64,000 bases of DNA from Stenopsyche tienmushanensis. Lineage: Eukaryota; Arthropoda; Insecta; Trichoptera; Stenopsychidae. The notes below the pieces were generated by a model. The model did not search any database, was not told the origin of the DNA, and saw only the letters and a list, made by a program, of their open reading frames with translations. Shown here in pieces: positions 1-13,810 of this stretch. Made by a program: the position numbers and the translations under genes. The stretch lies in NCBI GenBank assembly GCA_008973525.1, contig WACJ01000102.1, forward strand, positions 868,001 to 932,000, given 5' to 3'. Positions within the stretch are counted from its first letter, which is position 1. Each line of letters begins with the position of its first letter.

Positions 1-3000
1 TATCTTAAATCGATTAATTTGTTCATTTAAATCATGCCAATAGATGAAGACGAGCTTCTTTCAATAGCCGATAAGATCCCATTCAATTTTTTTTAAATTT
101 ATATCTCTCGATTATAGTTCTTTGTTAAAACTATTGATAGCTCAAAAGAAAATCTATAAAATAAATAAGCATTATTTGCCGAATTATTAATAATAATACA
201 GATCTCAGTTTTTACGCTGTGAGATATTGTTTTGCAAGTTTGCAAATGATAATAATTTATGTATGTACATTGATTTTAATTGTTCCTTATATCAAAACAT
301 AGTTTTCATGTCATATTTCGAACAAATAAATTCAACGCAAGTTCTCGATTAACTACAAATTTTTTATGGTCACATGAAATGAAAAGCCTTTGTTCATGTC
401 TTTTTAAAGGAACCTGTAGCTTCCATCTCCGATATCGACGACTCTTATTATTTCTCACGAATCGTCGATATAACGATTTCGCAAATTTTTAAAAGATTGG
501 CCACACGATCGATTCATTTGTACCCCAAAAATATGTTGTTATATCATAATTTTAACATGAATATTGTAAGAGTATATATCGACTGTGTCGATGAGAAAAA
601 AATGCAGGCATTTGAATATATGTTTATTTTTGATTTATCAACTTTCGCCGCTGTCTATGTATTTTGATCGTTCAGATAACTGTAAAAGTAGTACAACTCG
701 TTCTCATTTCGTCTTAACAATAGTTTACTCGATCATCGAGTATAATTAATGATTAATAACAATGCACCTAAAGTTTAGGTTCGATTTTAAAAAAATATTG
801 TTGCGCAAAGATAATAAATACGGTGATAATCGAGTAAACTATCGAGTGCCTCTTTCCGAATTTTGCAGAGATATTTTCATTTTAATGTATGCCCTATTTT
901 ATCGGCATCTGCGAGAATCATTAGCGATTGCGTACTCCGTGAGTATGTCAAAATGAACGAACGTCATATAGAATCAGCGCACAGTGATATAAAAAAGTCG
1001 AATTGCCCTAAGTAGAAATTGAAAAACATTCCAAATTTTGTTAGCTCTGTTTAAATATACAATTGTGGATTTATCAGTTTATTGAGAGTATATATTTTTC
1101 TTTAGGGATGCTGCATCGATATATTTTCGAAATGGAGTAAATTATGTTTTGTTGTTTAGCAATGTACGCCCGATATGTAAATGGATTTTTTTGAAAATAC
1201 GAATTCTCACACACTCATCAGAATCTGTGCCGCACTCGTGTTTGTCGATAGAATTTCTTCAGTAAATATAAATTATACGTTGTGACTTAATATATTAGTG
1301 AGACATTTGCCGGATACCGATCGTAATACGAACGTCGGGGGCGAGTGGTGAATTCGAACGAACGCTGTGTACATAAATGAGAGGGCCGGAAGGGCTCTTT
1401 TGCGGTAGATTATCTCAATCCGTAGCACTACCTGACAACGTTGTGTATAAAACATTGAGCATTGTCAAATTGTTATATCATTTTTTGTTTAAAGATGAAA
1501 AAAAAATGTAATATAAAATCGTAAGAAATTGAGTTACTATTTGTTTTTTTTTTCTTACATCTGTATGTATAGTCGAGAGTATGAGCAGATTATTCGGAGC
1601 GGTCGTTGAAACACGTTGGACTGATTCATTCCATGACATGCAGTCCCGACTGCCGCTCCGCTGAAGCGATTGAATCCTTTTTTTTTATTATATATTTTTT
1701 TAATAGATCTGTAAGTAGAACATCTGATTTAGTTTACGATGATTAGAAAGCTAATCGTGAGATGTGCAGTTATTTAATAAACTGAAGTCAGGAAATTTGT
1801 TGTTTTATTAAGCTCTATTGAAATCTTCAATATTGTAAATGTCATTAAAAATCTAATGTCGCTATGTAAAGATCGTACATTTTAAGATTAATCTGATACC
1901 AATTGATGCAACCTTTAATTTAGATTATATTTATTATTTAACTTACAAGTTGATATTCGTTTGGAAGTTTAAAATTATATTAAATTTAAATGGAATTTTA
2001 CTCAATTGGAACTCATTTGAATCGATGAAGACATTCGATTTTTAATGATGCTTGATTAAATGTATAGTCAGAATTACTAGAAGGGTTAATCTTAAATGAA
2101 AAGATTGTGATGTTTTCTAAACGAAGTTCTTAAATAGATAATATATTTTTATAATAGTAAAATTAAGCCGAATAATTTAATACATTGATGTGTATCCGAA
2201 TTTATTATTTTACAGGTTGCGGCTCTTCTTCAAAATCTTATTTCAAAAATGAATAACACAAACAGTATAGGAGATATCGGTTTAATTATTTTTTCCACTG
2301 TTACAAAGAGACATTTCATGTTATTTACGTTTTAAAATTTATATCGAAATGCGGCCTCCGTTCTGGTCAACGCATTGAGATCGGTTTTTAAAGCTGATGT
2401 GGAAATGTCTAAATACAGTCATGAATATACGACGTATTGTTACAATCCATGCGCAATATCACATTATTAAAAAACAGTTTTAAAGTGTAATGCCGAAGAT
2501 AATTGTAACGGTGAAAATGAATAGTCTATTAATATTGTTCCCTGATTCTTTATAATTCACTCCGTTGATAATCTGATATGAAGAGTTTAGGGCGATAATA
2601 AATTATAGTTGACATAAAATACAATTACTATTCTTTGGGTCAGTTCGTTGAAGAACTGGATAATTTTGATTTACGTTCACATAACTGGGAATATGTTCTT
2701 TAATCCTTCTGTCAATAATAGTAGTTATGTATAGATCTTACCAAATCTCCCGAAGTTTGTCCTTTTAAGGGTTTTACAGAATTTAAAAAGATATCAGGAT
2801 CCTTGTGTTTCGAGATAAAAGTATTTTTAAAGATTTGTAACAATTCATGTAATTAAACGTACGAATATATGGTTCTCAATGGATTAAATTATTAATTAAC
2901 GGGGGTTTTCTATAGTTCCTAATTTTTTTTTGTTTTTGATTAAATTGTGCATTATTTTCAAGGATTTTTCTAAAGAAATAGAAACGTATGCTTAAATATT

Positions 3001-3690
3001 GTCATAGACATGAATAACCTAAGGTTTCATATTATAGAACTAACGTCAAAAATACAACGGCAATAGCAATTATAAAAAATAAATCTGTTAACGTAACAAA
3101 CGTATTCCATGACGATTTTAGAAGCGTTCCAATCATTCCTTGCTAGCTACAGTCTCGTTTTGTGTCTATCTCCTTGTTAAAACGATTTTACTTTCATGAC
3201 CAATATGGGCCCAGAAATCGATGTATGCTTGTTTTCCTCCACCTCTGGATGTTATAGCCTCCTTGAGAGTTTCTATCTTGCCTGGATTGTTCTACACCAT
3301 AGTTACTCACTTGCCAACTTATAAAATGATTAATTACGATTTAGGCTGTCCGGAATCTCACTTTAGCATTTTTTACATTGACGAAGCTTTAGCTTTTTTA
3401 TATGTATTATCATGTTTGATTACAGGAGGTGCCGGATTAGACTGGAGCTGGATTACTGTATGTCAAATGTATTTCTTTTTAAAAAATATTTCAGTCGGCA
3501 TTTAACAATAAATGCAAAGCATTTAAATCCTATATTTTAAGTTTTAAGCTTATTCAAAGTATTATATAAAGCTAACTTTTCTCATCTCAATCGTGGCAAA
3601 TTTATTAATAATTTCATCCAAGCTAAAATCATAAGCAATTGCAGCTCCAAAAGATAAAATTGAAAGGCTATTTAACTTTCCTTCGGTCAT
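1..3690. other. No gene seen
   Basis: AT-rich DNA with only short open frames. A 94-codon plus-strand frame at 3221-3505 has hydrophobic stretches but no recognisable motif. Confidence 0.5.
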
Positions 3691-3697
3691 GCAAAGT

Positions 3698-3889
3698 TTA
3701 ATAAATAGTTTCTTGAACTTCTGAAAATTTCTCTTGGAATGCGCTGTAGATAAAGGGATTAAAATTATTGCAATCACAGTAATAAGACCAAATTATGTAG
3801 ATTTTATTTATTTGGGTATTCAGAATGATTCTAATACTAAATAGCTGTAATAAATGCATAAGCACACGTATTATTATTATGTCGTTCAT
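3698..3889 (-). pseudogene. GPCR transmembrane-7-like fragment
   Basis: On the minus strand an open segment reads WSYYCDCNNFNPFIYSAFQE and then KFSEVQ. It contains a good match to the class A GPCR NPxxY box (NPFIY) preceded by an N/D-rich turn and followed by a helix-8-like F(x)EKF. A splice-like acceptor (tttattacag) precedes it on the minus strand at about 3845. No other transmembrane segments were found near it. It may be a decayed or isolated exon; assignment to a receptor family is not possible. Confidence 0.3.
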
Positions 3890-5261
3890 GTTTCGGTGGG
3901 AACATTTTTAAGTAATAAAAAAACCATGTAAAGTTGTATATAAATTCTATCTTAGGTTGATATAAATTCGCCACTTTTATTTATCTTTAAAATGATATTT
4001 GCTTTATATGAGTCGGCTCATTTTATCATAGTGTTTTTTTTTTATAAATATTTGACTCATTTCCTGCGGTAAATTTTTGCTGATCCTTATATCAATGCCC
4101 TTTCTGATAAAAAAAACTGCATTATGAGCAATTTATGACGTTTTTCGACATATTTATTTGAAACGATTTGAGTGCAATTTATTGCTTTTGCCATTTTCAA
4201 CTAAATACTCTATATTTATTATTCAATTTGTCTCCCGTCAGACAATATCTTAAACAATTTCACTCAATTGTAACTGTCAAACGTCTGATAACAACGCGCT
4301 TAATTTCTATTAAATACTAAAATTGAATGAAATTCGAAGCTTAACAACAGACTTCTATTAATATTTTGAAGCAGTGAGTGTCCATGAGAATGCGAAGATC
4401 TTTTCGGATCATAATGATGCATCAAACAATAAGCTTGGATTAGTAAAATATTTTTTTAATATATAAAATATTTGGATAAAATACAAAATACTGCTTTAAA
4501 TCGTTAAGAATTCATTCACGTTCATTATTATCTTATTCCTTAATTTATCAAAATAAATTTGAGTTATAAAATATGACCTGATGATATGCGACATTAACAC
4601 ATTTTAAGCGGGACGGCTAGTAATTTCTTTGCGATTAGAACTGATTCACAATCGCTTACGGAATATGATTTTTCAGAATGAATTGTAATTTTATTGTGCG
4701 AAATTATGCACAACATAACTTTAAAATAATCAAATTTTTAGGTATGTAAACAGGACACAGGATTTTGGTTATTATAAATAACTCTGTTCCATACATCTGA
4801 AGTTTTTCGGTTTGTAGACGTTGTCTTAGCTGCGTTTTATCGAATCAGAAGTATTTTTAAATTCTTGTGAAAATGTTCTTGATCGTAGAAAGTATGTCCT
4901 TATTTCTTATTCTTTAGTAAGAATTGCAAGGATGGCGTACTTGAGGCCCAGAGTTTAAATCCCAAGCAGAGATATTTATAAAATTATATACATAATATGC
5001 AGAAAACTATGGTCCAGCAGTCAAATGATCGCTCATGATATTTAAGCTGAGCTAGACTGATCTCAGAAAAATAAGTTGCTAAAAAATAAAAGTTGAAGAA
5101 CTGATTTGTCAGTTAATCTACGACTTAAGATAAGATTAGATTAACAAAAAAAACAACATTAAATTTCAAATTAATTTTTGAAATCGGTTATTTGACCACT
5201 CTCCAAAGGTTTAACAACTTAAGCACCAGCGACTCCCTGCTGAGTTGTTTTTTCGTATAAA
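3890..5261. other. No gene seen
   Basis: AT-rich intergenic DNA without recognisable motifs apart from a tRNA B-box-like word (gagtttaaatccc) at about 4950. Confidence 0.5.
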
Positions 5262-6480
5262 AAAATTTTTTTTCACACTTTTTTGTGCGGTAGATGCGTT
5301 CCGCTGATTCCGTTAGATGATTTACATAGAAAAAGTAAAGATGCATTCCGTGGATTTTAAAAACCGCCTAATTTTGAAACCGCTATATAAAATATATCCA
5401 AAATCGCATAAAAAAAGGTTAATAAAAAACAGAAAAACAATAAAGCATATTAAAAAATAACATTTTTGGTAACATTTAAAGGACATCTTACATCATTGGT
5501 AAAATTTTAAGGATGTATAACATCCACTAGAGAAATACTAATTATTTTAATTACAAACTAACATTGCTGTATGATAATTTTTGATATGACTCAAAATCGC
5601 TCTCTTTTTCACAGAGCCGTAACAAGAGTATGAAGCGCCCGTGGCAAATATCTAACTTCCGCCCCCCCCCCCTCCCTCTAGGAAATCCAATTAATTTTTG
5701 CTTTATAGTAGCTTCCATGATCGTACAGATCATAGAAATTGCCACAAAAAGTCCTAAAATAGAAGGTAGTGCCATAAGCCATAGCCATAAGGTTCATGTG
5801 TCCAATCGGTCCACTTTTCAGACTGCTGATGTGACGAATAAGCGCATTGCAATCGGACGCCATATCTGAATATGTCTATAGAACGATTACGAACTCTTAT
5901 TATAAAACGAAGTTATCCGAAGAAGACTGATCGGATGGGCGACAACGAAGAAAAGAGGGATTAGACAACTTAGTATAAATACTATAAAAATGAATAGAGT
6001 CAATCAGTGCTGGTTTATGTAAAGTAGAATGGTCGAGTAAAATATAAATCATGTACAACTATCGACCGGGTCGGTATTCTGCGTTTTGCGCCCCAAGCCC
6101 AATTGCGCCTGTGGCGGGCGCCTGCTTTGCCACGCCCTTGTTACGGCCCTGCTTTTTCAGAAGAAAATCAAAATTTGTCACAGTTTTAATCATTTTTAAA
6201 TAGTTAAAAAATAAATTTAGACAAAAATCTGTTAGGAATAATAGAAGGTTTTATAAAAAAGATTCGTACCCAGTTTGAAGTCAATTAATTAATTAAAACT
6301 CGAGATATCAAAGTAGTTTCGATCAAGTTGCCGTGTCACTAAAATAGCTATAACTCCGTAAGTAGTTGGAATATTGAAAATTCCTTTGAAGAACGCATTT
6401 TTAAAAGTTGAAACACTGGAAGAATTAAAATTGAAAGAATATAGGGCGTGGTTAAATGCTAAAAAAGTATTATGTTTGGG
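5262..6480. mobile_element. pogo/Tigger-like element, inverted copy split by a hAT MITE
   Basis: Starting from cacttttttgtgcggtagat the sequence follows, in reverse, the interior of the element at 8336-9331. The match runs up to the hAT target site at 5604 and resumes after 6159 (cagttttaatcatttttaaa, gctataactccgtaagtagt). The far end is lost. The hAT insertion is therefore younger than this element. Confidence 0.75.
5612..6151 (-). mobile_element. hAT-type MITE, complete copy with perfect 8-bp target duplication
   Basis: This 540-bp element has terminal inverted repeats: left CAGAGCCGTAACAAG; right end, read inward, CAGGGCCGTAACAAG. It is flanked by identical 8-bp copies of ctttttca at 5604-5611 and 6152-6159. 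An 8-bp duplication with CAGGG ends is the hAT signature. It has no transposase, only short frames, and a poly-C run near 5662. It lies inside a pogo/Tigger-like element that continues on both sides. Confidence 0.85.
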
Positions 6481-8183
6481 CACATTGGTGAATCCAAAAA
6501 TATCTTCACATTTTAATAGATTTTGATGTTTCCATTTTATTTTTAAATAAATTCAAAAGAGGCCATCAGGACTACCCATTGAATGATCTTTGCTACTTAA
6601 CTGAATCTTTCTTGGGATGTATTGGTCAGAATGCCTTGTAAAAAACTGTTCTTATTAGCATTATTAGTAAATTGAGACAACCCTACATTAACAATTTTAA
6701 TGGCGTGTATATAACATTAACAAAAAATATTTATTATGTGTTGTGACAATCCTGAACAAGAAATGATCAAAACTTGTAAAAATCCTATAGAACAAATGTC
6801 AAACAACTTTTTATACAATTTCTAATATCTCTTAGATAAGTCAACTTATGTAAAAAAAAAAATAACATCGTCATGTGGTCATATTGTTAAGTATTGCATA
6901 TTATATTGCAAAGCTTGAGTGGTTAGTCCTGTCTTCAAGCAGATAAGAACAAACAGACGAAATGCTACTTGCGGGCTGTTTAACAATCTACATCCATCAT
7001 TTGTTATTAAAAATGCCTCGCATAAAATGTGTTAAGAATTGAATAATAATTTTCAATAAAGTTTGATGAGAATATTTGAAAATGTCGTTCAAAAAGGCAT
7101 GAATATTTATTTTAATTTATAAAAAAATAACATTCAATACGTTGTCCAAAAACGCGAATCGAAAAGCTAAAATGGAACGATTTTCGTATGGATTTGGAAA
7201 GGGAAGGACGCGAAGTTCACATTATAGGGCTGTGGTGAATTATTTAGGAAATCGTATGAACCGCATGAATGAATAATTGAAGCAATCAAGTTTCGGGGGT
7301 TGAAATGGTATGGAGGGTTGACGTTCTTCTGCTAAAGGGGTGCGCGCACCGCGCAACAGTTGGACACGACTTCCCGAGCGGCCGGACGTCCCTTCGACAC
7401 TTCCGTACGTATTATTTTTATACATGCATTTACAACAATATTTCCGACTTGATGCCATTCTAGAAATTGCTATGTCCGCACGTATCATAAATTTGATTTT
7501 CAGACTTGTACGAATCCGACCCTAGAACCCACAGTTGGACCCCCGGTGTGTCCAACTAATTATGCGGTCACCTCGCAGACATATTTATACGTCTATAAAT
7601 ATTTTGTCGCAGAATTAACACGAAGAGTTGTAAACTATGCGGAGGCTTTAAATAAATTAGCACCGTCTAATGAACAATAACATACACAGGGAACGATTGT
7701 CGTAAACGTTGTTTTGATGTTATTTTAGTCGCGGTCTATTTGGATTTGTTTAGTGGGAATTTCAATATCCAAGAATAACAGAAAAATATAATAGAAACCC
7801 CATAAAAACGAGCGCCTTCGGTGCAGGGCGGGGTGCGATTACCCTCCGAGCCATTTTTGGCAATTTCGCTTTGAATCATTCCGCTGTTGATGTAAAAACT
7901 TTTCTTTTTTATATGCAAACTTGTCTGTCTTGAGAAACACAAGGTGTCGAAGATCGTTCTGAAGACTTAACATTGAATACTCCCTATAAATTTATTGAAT
8001 TAAAATAATGGATATGTTTTGGAAATCTATTTACATTATCAATCGCGTATCAAAGCGTTAAAAGTGGACATATAAATTCGCGCAAAAATATTTTTTCGTT
8101 TTTAACGCTTTATTAAACATACAATAGATAAACGTCCATTTAAAAAATTGCTGCATTTAATAAATCCTCAAAAACAATATTAA
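6481..8183. other. No gene seen; local GC-rich patch
   Basis: A GC-rich patch at 7320-7410 and a hairpin (agttggac / gtccaact, about 7531-7558) stand out, and short inverted words aaagcgttaaaa and ttttaacgcttt flank 8052-8113. No coding signal is recognisable. Confidence 0.45.
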
Positions 8184-9562
8184 CACATTCCCGTCGGATT
8201 GCGCATAGCATTGTCTTTCGTTTGGCGCGGGAAGTATTTGTGAAATTTGGTAATATTAGAAAAAAAGCTCTAACGTTTTAATTAATAGGTAGTTTCTAGA
8301 AAAAAATGTTAAGAACATTCCACTGTATAGAAATACACTCGAACCTCTTTTTGTGCGATTTCGAAGTTATGCGGTTTTTTTAAGTATCGAGATATTTTGG
8401 AGAAAATCGGAAATAAATCATCAACACTAACCGAAATTTGTAAAAAAAATATAATTAGGGACTGTGTAAATCATTTTGCATCTGCTATCGCTGAATTACG
8501 ACCACGTCTGACAACTGGCTCAGATTTTACAAAAAAATGATTTCGTTTTTTTTTTACATTTTCCCAATATTTCGACTTTTAAAAATACATTTTCCAAAGG
8601 AATTTCCAAAATTCCGACTACTTATGGAGTTATAGCGATTTTAGTAACGTGGCAACTTGGCCGATCCTCCCATAATGAAATCTTTTAACGCGTTTTTCTC
8701 GAAACTACTTTTTTCAACACGGTTGACATCATATCTCAAGTTTTAATTAAATAATTTATTTCAAACTGGATACGAGTCTTTTCTATATAACCTTTTATTA
8801 TTCCTACCAGATTTATGTCAAAATTCATTTTTTAACTATTTAAAAAAAAATAAAACTGACAAAATAAGGACAAAAAATGACTTGACTGAATTTTTTTTAA
8901 ATAGTCGCCATTTGGTGATTTATGTTTTTGTGAGCTAGGGACTATAGTGACGTCTTTACTAATTATGAATTATATTGCGGGAAAGAGAAAATTCACACAG
9001 AACAATGATGACATTGACTTGTATTTCTTCTGAAAAAGAGAGCGATTTTGAGTCATATCGAAAATTATCATAAAGCGATGATAGGTTCTAATTAAAATAA
9101 GTAGTGTTTCTCTAGTTCATGTACCAAAAATGTTATTTGTAATTTCCCTATTGTTTTCCCGTTTTTTTATTAACTTTTTTTGTGCGTTTTTGGATATATT
9201 TTATATAGCTGATTCAAAGTTATGCGGTTTTTAAAATCTATGGAACGCATCTTCACTTTTTCTATGTAAGTCATAGCTTTTTTATGCGATTTTCCGCGGA
9301 AAGCATCTACCGCACAAAAAGGGTTTAAGTGTATGTGAACATAGTAGTTTTTAAACTGGAATGCGCTTGTATCTTTCGTTCATATTTCATTTTCTGGGTT
9401 ACGTATACAGAGGCATCTGTTACCTAGAATTGGAATATTTATCCCATAAGATCCTATTTTTTAAAGCCAATGAATCACATGGCTAAAAACGTACAAGTGC
9501 ATCTCCCACGTCTACCGATAGTACCCAAAAGATGCACACATGTGTAGCCCGACGGGAATGTG
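8184..9562. mobile_element. piggyBac-like MITE with a pogo/Tigger-like element nested inside
   Basis: The ends CACATTCCCGTCGG form perfect 14-bp inverted repeats (8184 and, inverted, 9549-9562) next to TTAA on both sides (8180-8183 and 9563-9566). Without the 996-bp insert at 8336-9331 and its TA, the element would be about 380 bp. No transposase sequence is visible. A partial end of the same kind may lie near 52990-53015. Confidence 0.75.
8336..9331. mobile_element. pogo/Tigger-like nonautonomous element with TA flanks
   Basis: The left end CACTCGAACCTCTTTTTGTG and the right end, read inward, CACTTAAACCCTTTTTGTGC are nearly the same, and both are next to TA. This ending (ACCTCTTTTTGTGCG) is of the Tigger/pogo type. 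The interior is AT-rich and noncoding. Related copies are at 5262-6480 and 55085-55490. Confidence 0.7.
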
Positions 9563-9566
9563 TTAA

Positions 9567-11984
9567 TATTATTTGTGTGATGTGATTTGTACCATGCCCA
9601 CTGAAAGCCTTATTCTTAGAATAAGAAAGCCAATCATCAGACTATATTTGTGCTATGGGATTTGTATTGGCAAAATGAAATATTGCTCATTTTCTATTCA
9701 TCTAATTTGGATGTTTTTCTTTGAGTTTCTACCTTGGAAATGATTTACATTTCATTTATAATACAATTCTGTCGTGATTGTTTCATTGCTTGATTAATTC
9801 AAAGTAGATGATTCTTTGAACTTTCCACCAAGCATACAAAAGAACCTTTCCCGAGGCTAAACTGGGCTTAGAATTTGAAATAGGGTGTATGCTTCTGAGG
9901 CAGCCATTGTTTTTTGCGTTTTAAATTACTATAAACTATTCATTTTTCATCCCCAGCTATAATCTAATGAAATGTTTGCTATTTTCGGTCTTGATAATAA
10001 AGAATTGCATCCCAAACACCCTAATGTCCTAATTTTCAGAGAAATTTCTGGGATGGTTTTCGTGAATTTGATTACAATTAATGAATAAATCATCATTGTT
10101 CATCATCAGATCCTTCCCTCAGATCTATATCACCTCAATAACTACCATTGAACATTACCGATTTTCATAGCTTACTGCTTTTTCATCAGACTGTTATTGT
10201 TTTCAATCATTTTGACGGCTTTTATTATTCAACATGTTTTTCAGTCTGTACTGAATACATTGTTTGTTTATTGTATTTCGACAATTGACATTCTTTATCA
10301 AATAGCAAATAATATCGGTTTTACAGTTCATTAGCGAAATTTCAAGGCAAACTCGCTTGTGATGTATTGTTATTTCCATTACAATATAGCACAATTGAGT
10401 ACGCAAATACAAGGGCCCGGTACGTGACCTGTTAAATAACTTCAACGTGTAAATTAATTCTATGGCTTTTATATGCTTAATGCGTTGTATACTCTTTGAG
10501 ACTTTAAAAAATATGATTCGCCAAGACAATTATTATCGATTTAAATCACCAAAGCTTTGTCAATGTTCAATAGTATAAAAAATTGCTTATATTTAATGAG
10601 TTTAATATTTTATATGATATATTAATTTGGGCACTAAATAAAGTTGTTATTCTCTTGGAAAAAATTGTGTCAATGTCTACAACCAAACTCTTAACATGTT
10701 ATGTGTGCATTTTAGCGATATATGCATATATTTTTACAATCCAAAAACAAATCATGATAACCCAAATTTGATTAACTGAATATGTCCTCATTTTGTCATG
10801 GCCACTCACTGCTCTAAATTATTGATGAAGAAGTTTTTTCAATATATTCTCATTCAATAAAACTCTTGTATGCTAATGTATTTAAGTATATAATGCAAAA
10901 TTAAATGAAATATTTGCATATTTGACCTTTGGAAAGGTTGGATAATTTGGGATTTCTTATCTGATATTATTTATTAGTCTGGCATTGTCCGGCTTTGTAT
11001 TCGTCGGACATTGGATGCCATTTGACAAACTAAAAAAGCTTTAAATTATATTCCTTTTTGTTCGAGGACTTTATGATGTCCTGAAAATATCCTTTCCATC
11101 CCTTCTAGCCTGTGTTTATATTATCTTTATTATCCTTTTTGTCGAAAAGCATTAATTTAACGATATCTCTTGGGTGCCATCGAAAAGAGCATCGTTCTTC
11201 CAGAGCTTCAGTTTCTCCCCAAAAAAATTCTATACAATTACTACTACTTCAATGCTATTATATTTTGTTTGTGAGTAATTGTTTATAATTTCGTGCATAT
11301 CTGTTGTTTTCATATTAATTTAAACAATTACATCAGACTTGTCTAGATTGAATCGATTGATCGATCGGTTGAACGATTAGCTATCTGATAAGACGTTCTA
11401 AAGTTGACTTCGATAAATTTGTAAAATCTCAATTTATCATCAAGCGTGAGGTTAGCAAAACTCGGACATGAAAGCTGAAAATTAATATTTGATTCGAGGT
11501 GAATGTCGCAAAGGTCTTCAGGTACTCGTCCCGGCTTCGAGCCGAAAATATGTATGTAAAATTCATGAATCCTGCTAGTAATGCTGGATGCTTTAAAAAT
11601 AGATGTCAGAGCAGAAGGACAATGTGGAAGAACGGGGATCTCGGTTCACGTCAGCCTCGTTCCTCATTTAGAAGTATCGTCACGCCTCGGGCAGATGCCT
11701 ATCATCATTTAAAAGATACCTCTATTAAAATAATCCTAGAATTTCTTAGATAAGTCTGTTATATATTGAAAAAATTAAATCAATTTCAATCAACATCTTC
11801 GCAGATCGAGATCTTCCTTTTTAGAAAACTATGAAAGGAATTTATCAAATTTTCCAAGTAATGCTTTTAAGATCAATTTGATGCTTTTTTTCAAAATGAA
11901 AGTTGAAGTTACCAACAATCAAAATGTATAATTAAAATTCGAATATCTGATATTGTTTGTATTGAAAATGTTGATATTCTTTAA
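9567..11984. other. No gene seen
   Basis: AT-rich. The longest frame is 108 codons on the minus strand (10203-10529), composition-driven and without motifs. Confidence 0.5.
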
Positions 11985-12413
11985 CCTTTTGAGTAGTGAG
12001 CTAATTTAAATCATTATAAACTTAGATGCTATATTTGTATAGTCCGCCACTTATCATGCGTACAAATCCACTTATCTGTCAGGACCGTCGCATCGTGTAT
12101 GAAGCTTGTACATAAATAAATAAACATCGATAGCACACAATATTCGGTCATTTCTTTGGCTAAACATAAACAATATACTTGAAATCAATTCATTGTATCA
12201 TTCACATATCGTTATTAGTCGATAAATTTGGGTTAACGATCTATACAATCGTACGATGTACGCAAGATACTCTTTCCGTCTTTGTTTCTCTCCAAACTTA
12301 ACGTGCAAGACAATCTCCGTCTCTGTCTGTCTGCGAGCTCAACGTATAAGAATGCTCTTTCTGAATCACTGGAATTCGGACACAATACTGTGTCTTACCT
12401 CTTTAAGGGGTTA
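11985..12413. mobile_element. MITE of the ccctttgagtagtgagc family, possibly bounded by TTAA
   Basis: It starts ttaaccttttgagtagtgag and follows the same sequence as 13811 and 28107 (aaacttagatgctatatttg, cgtgtatgaagcttgt, gatagcacacaatattcggt). A ggggttaa at 12404-12411 could be the other end, but the terminal repeats agree only partly. Confidence 0.55.
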
Positions 12414-13336
12414 AATTAATTTAACATTTGGTGGTAAATATAGCTCATAGGCATTGCATTCAATTTAGACAAACTTTGATGTCCAAGCATTCCCTTAAGA
12501 TACATGGCAAACGAAAACGGACAAACAGAAGAATAGATTCAATATTTTTGTTGATTTTTTAAAGAAATATTAACAATGCTTCTGGCAAAAACGTGTGTGA
12601 TCGTATGATCACTCAGGCGTTTTATTGCATTTTAAAAAAAAATTTCAATGATCATCATAAAAATTGTTAATCTTTTAACAGCCAGTAAATTGCGTAAAAC
12701 GTTTGATTGTTTTTACGTTTTTAAATTCATCTTAATACTTCCGGGGCAGATAATTTGAAACTCACCTTCATGATCATTACGCGTACTTCCGTCAACATGT
12801 TTAGATCTTCGTGCCAGATATGTGGAAAATGTGTAAATTCTTATTTATCTTTTCCAGAAATGTCAATGCTATTATAAGATCGTTTGATTTTTTTAATATC
12901 AAGGCAGTCAGAATATAAACCATTGCTCTATTTACATTGATTATATATATTGGAAATGCTTCCCAATTTAATTCCCACGGATCAATGTATTAATCCACCT
13001 CTTTTTTGTTATCTGGAGATAGTTCATGTGGCACCCAAATACTTCTGTATTTATTTCCTATGAATCATACAGATGCGAGTCTCTATAATAATTCATCAAT
13101 AATTGGTCGAGGACTTATTTCGATAATAGGTTTAGGATCGAGCATTTATATTAGTAGATAATTATTTCGCATTGTTGAATTTTAAGGGTCGTTCTGATTA
13201 AGGTCTATCCATTAATTTTCTATAGGTTGTATTATTCAATTCAAGCCATCGAAATTAAGATCGACATCTGTATATTGCTAGAATTGAAAACTTACGAATG
13301 ATTAAAGCTATTTGGTATTTAATGTCGGATATATAA

Positions 13337-13367
13337 AATAATATATATATATATATATATATATACA
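13337..13367. repeat. (ta)n microsatellite
   Basis: About 14 uninterrupted TA units. Confidence 0.9.
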
Positions 13368-13810
13368 TTGGTACAAAATTGATTCGATTTGAACTATAAT
13401 ATTATACCGATGACAAGTCTTCAAGAAGATATGATCATGTATTATGAAGCAAATACCATTCTTAATGAAAATATATACGAGTAATCCTCAAAGAGATTAT
13501 AATAATCCAAATATCAACTTCTCAGTATGCTCTTGGATGCTTTTGATCATTTGGTTTTTACATTGTTTTGTCTTTGTCACTGATATAACTGCGAAATATA
13601 AAAAAAAAACGAGAAAACCTTCTAAAATGTCTGTTTATTACGGTAGATTTTACCTGAGCATTTTATCGACTTTTAGGGTTTTTCCCAAAACATATTAGTT
13701 GGGGTATCAAACCACCATTACATAATAGCCCCTATGCCCTATGGCAAATATTCTATAATTCCTACATTGTTCCATTTGCAATCAAACCATCCATTGCATG
13801 ATCGTTATTG

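Noticed and set aside
3221..3505. 94-codon hydrophobic plus-strand frame
   Set aside because: Hydrophobic stretches only; no family motif and weak splice signals.
10203..10529. 108-codon minus-strand frame
   Set aside because: No motif, AT-driven composition, no splice or conservation support.
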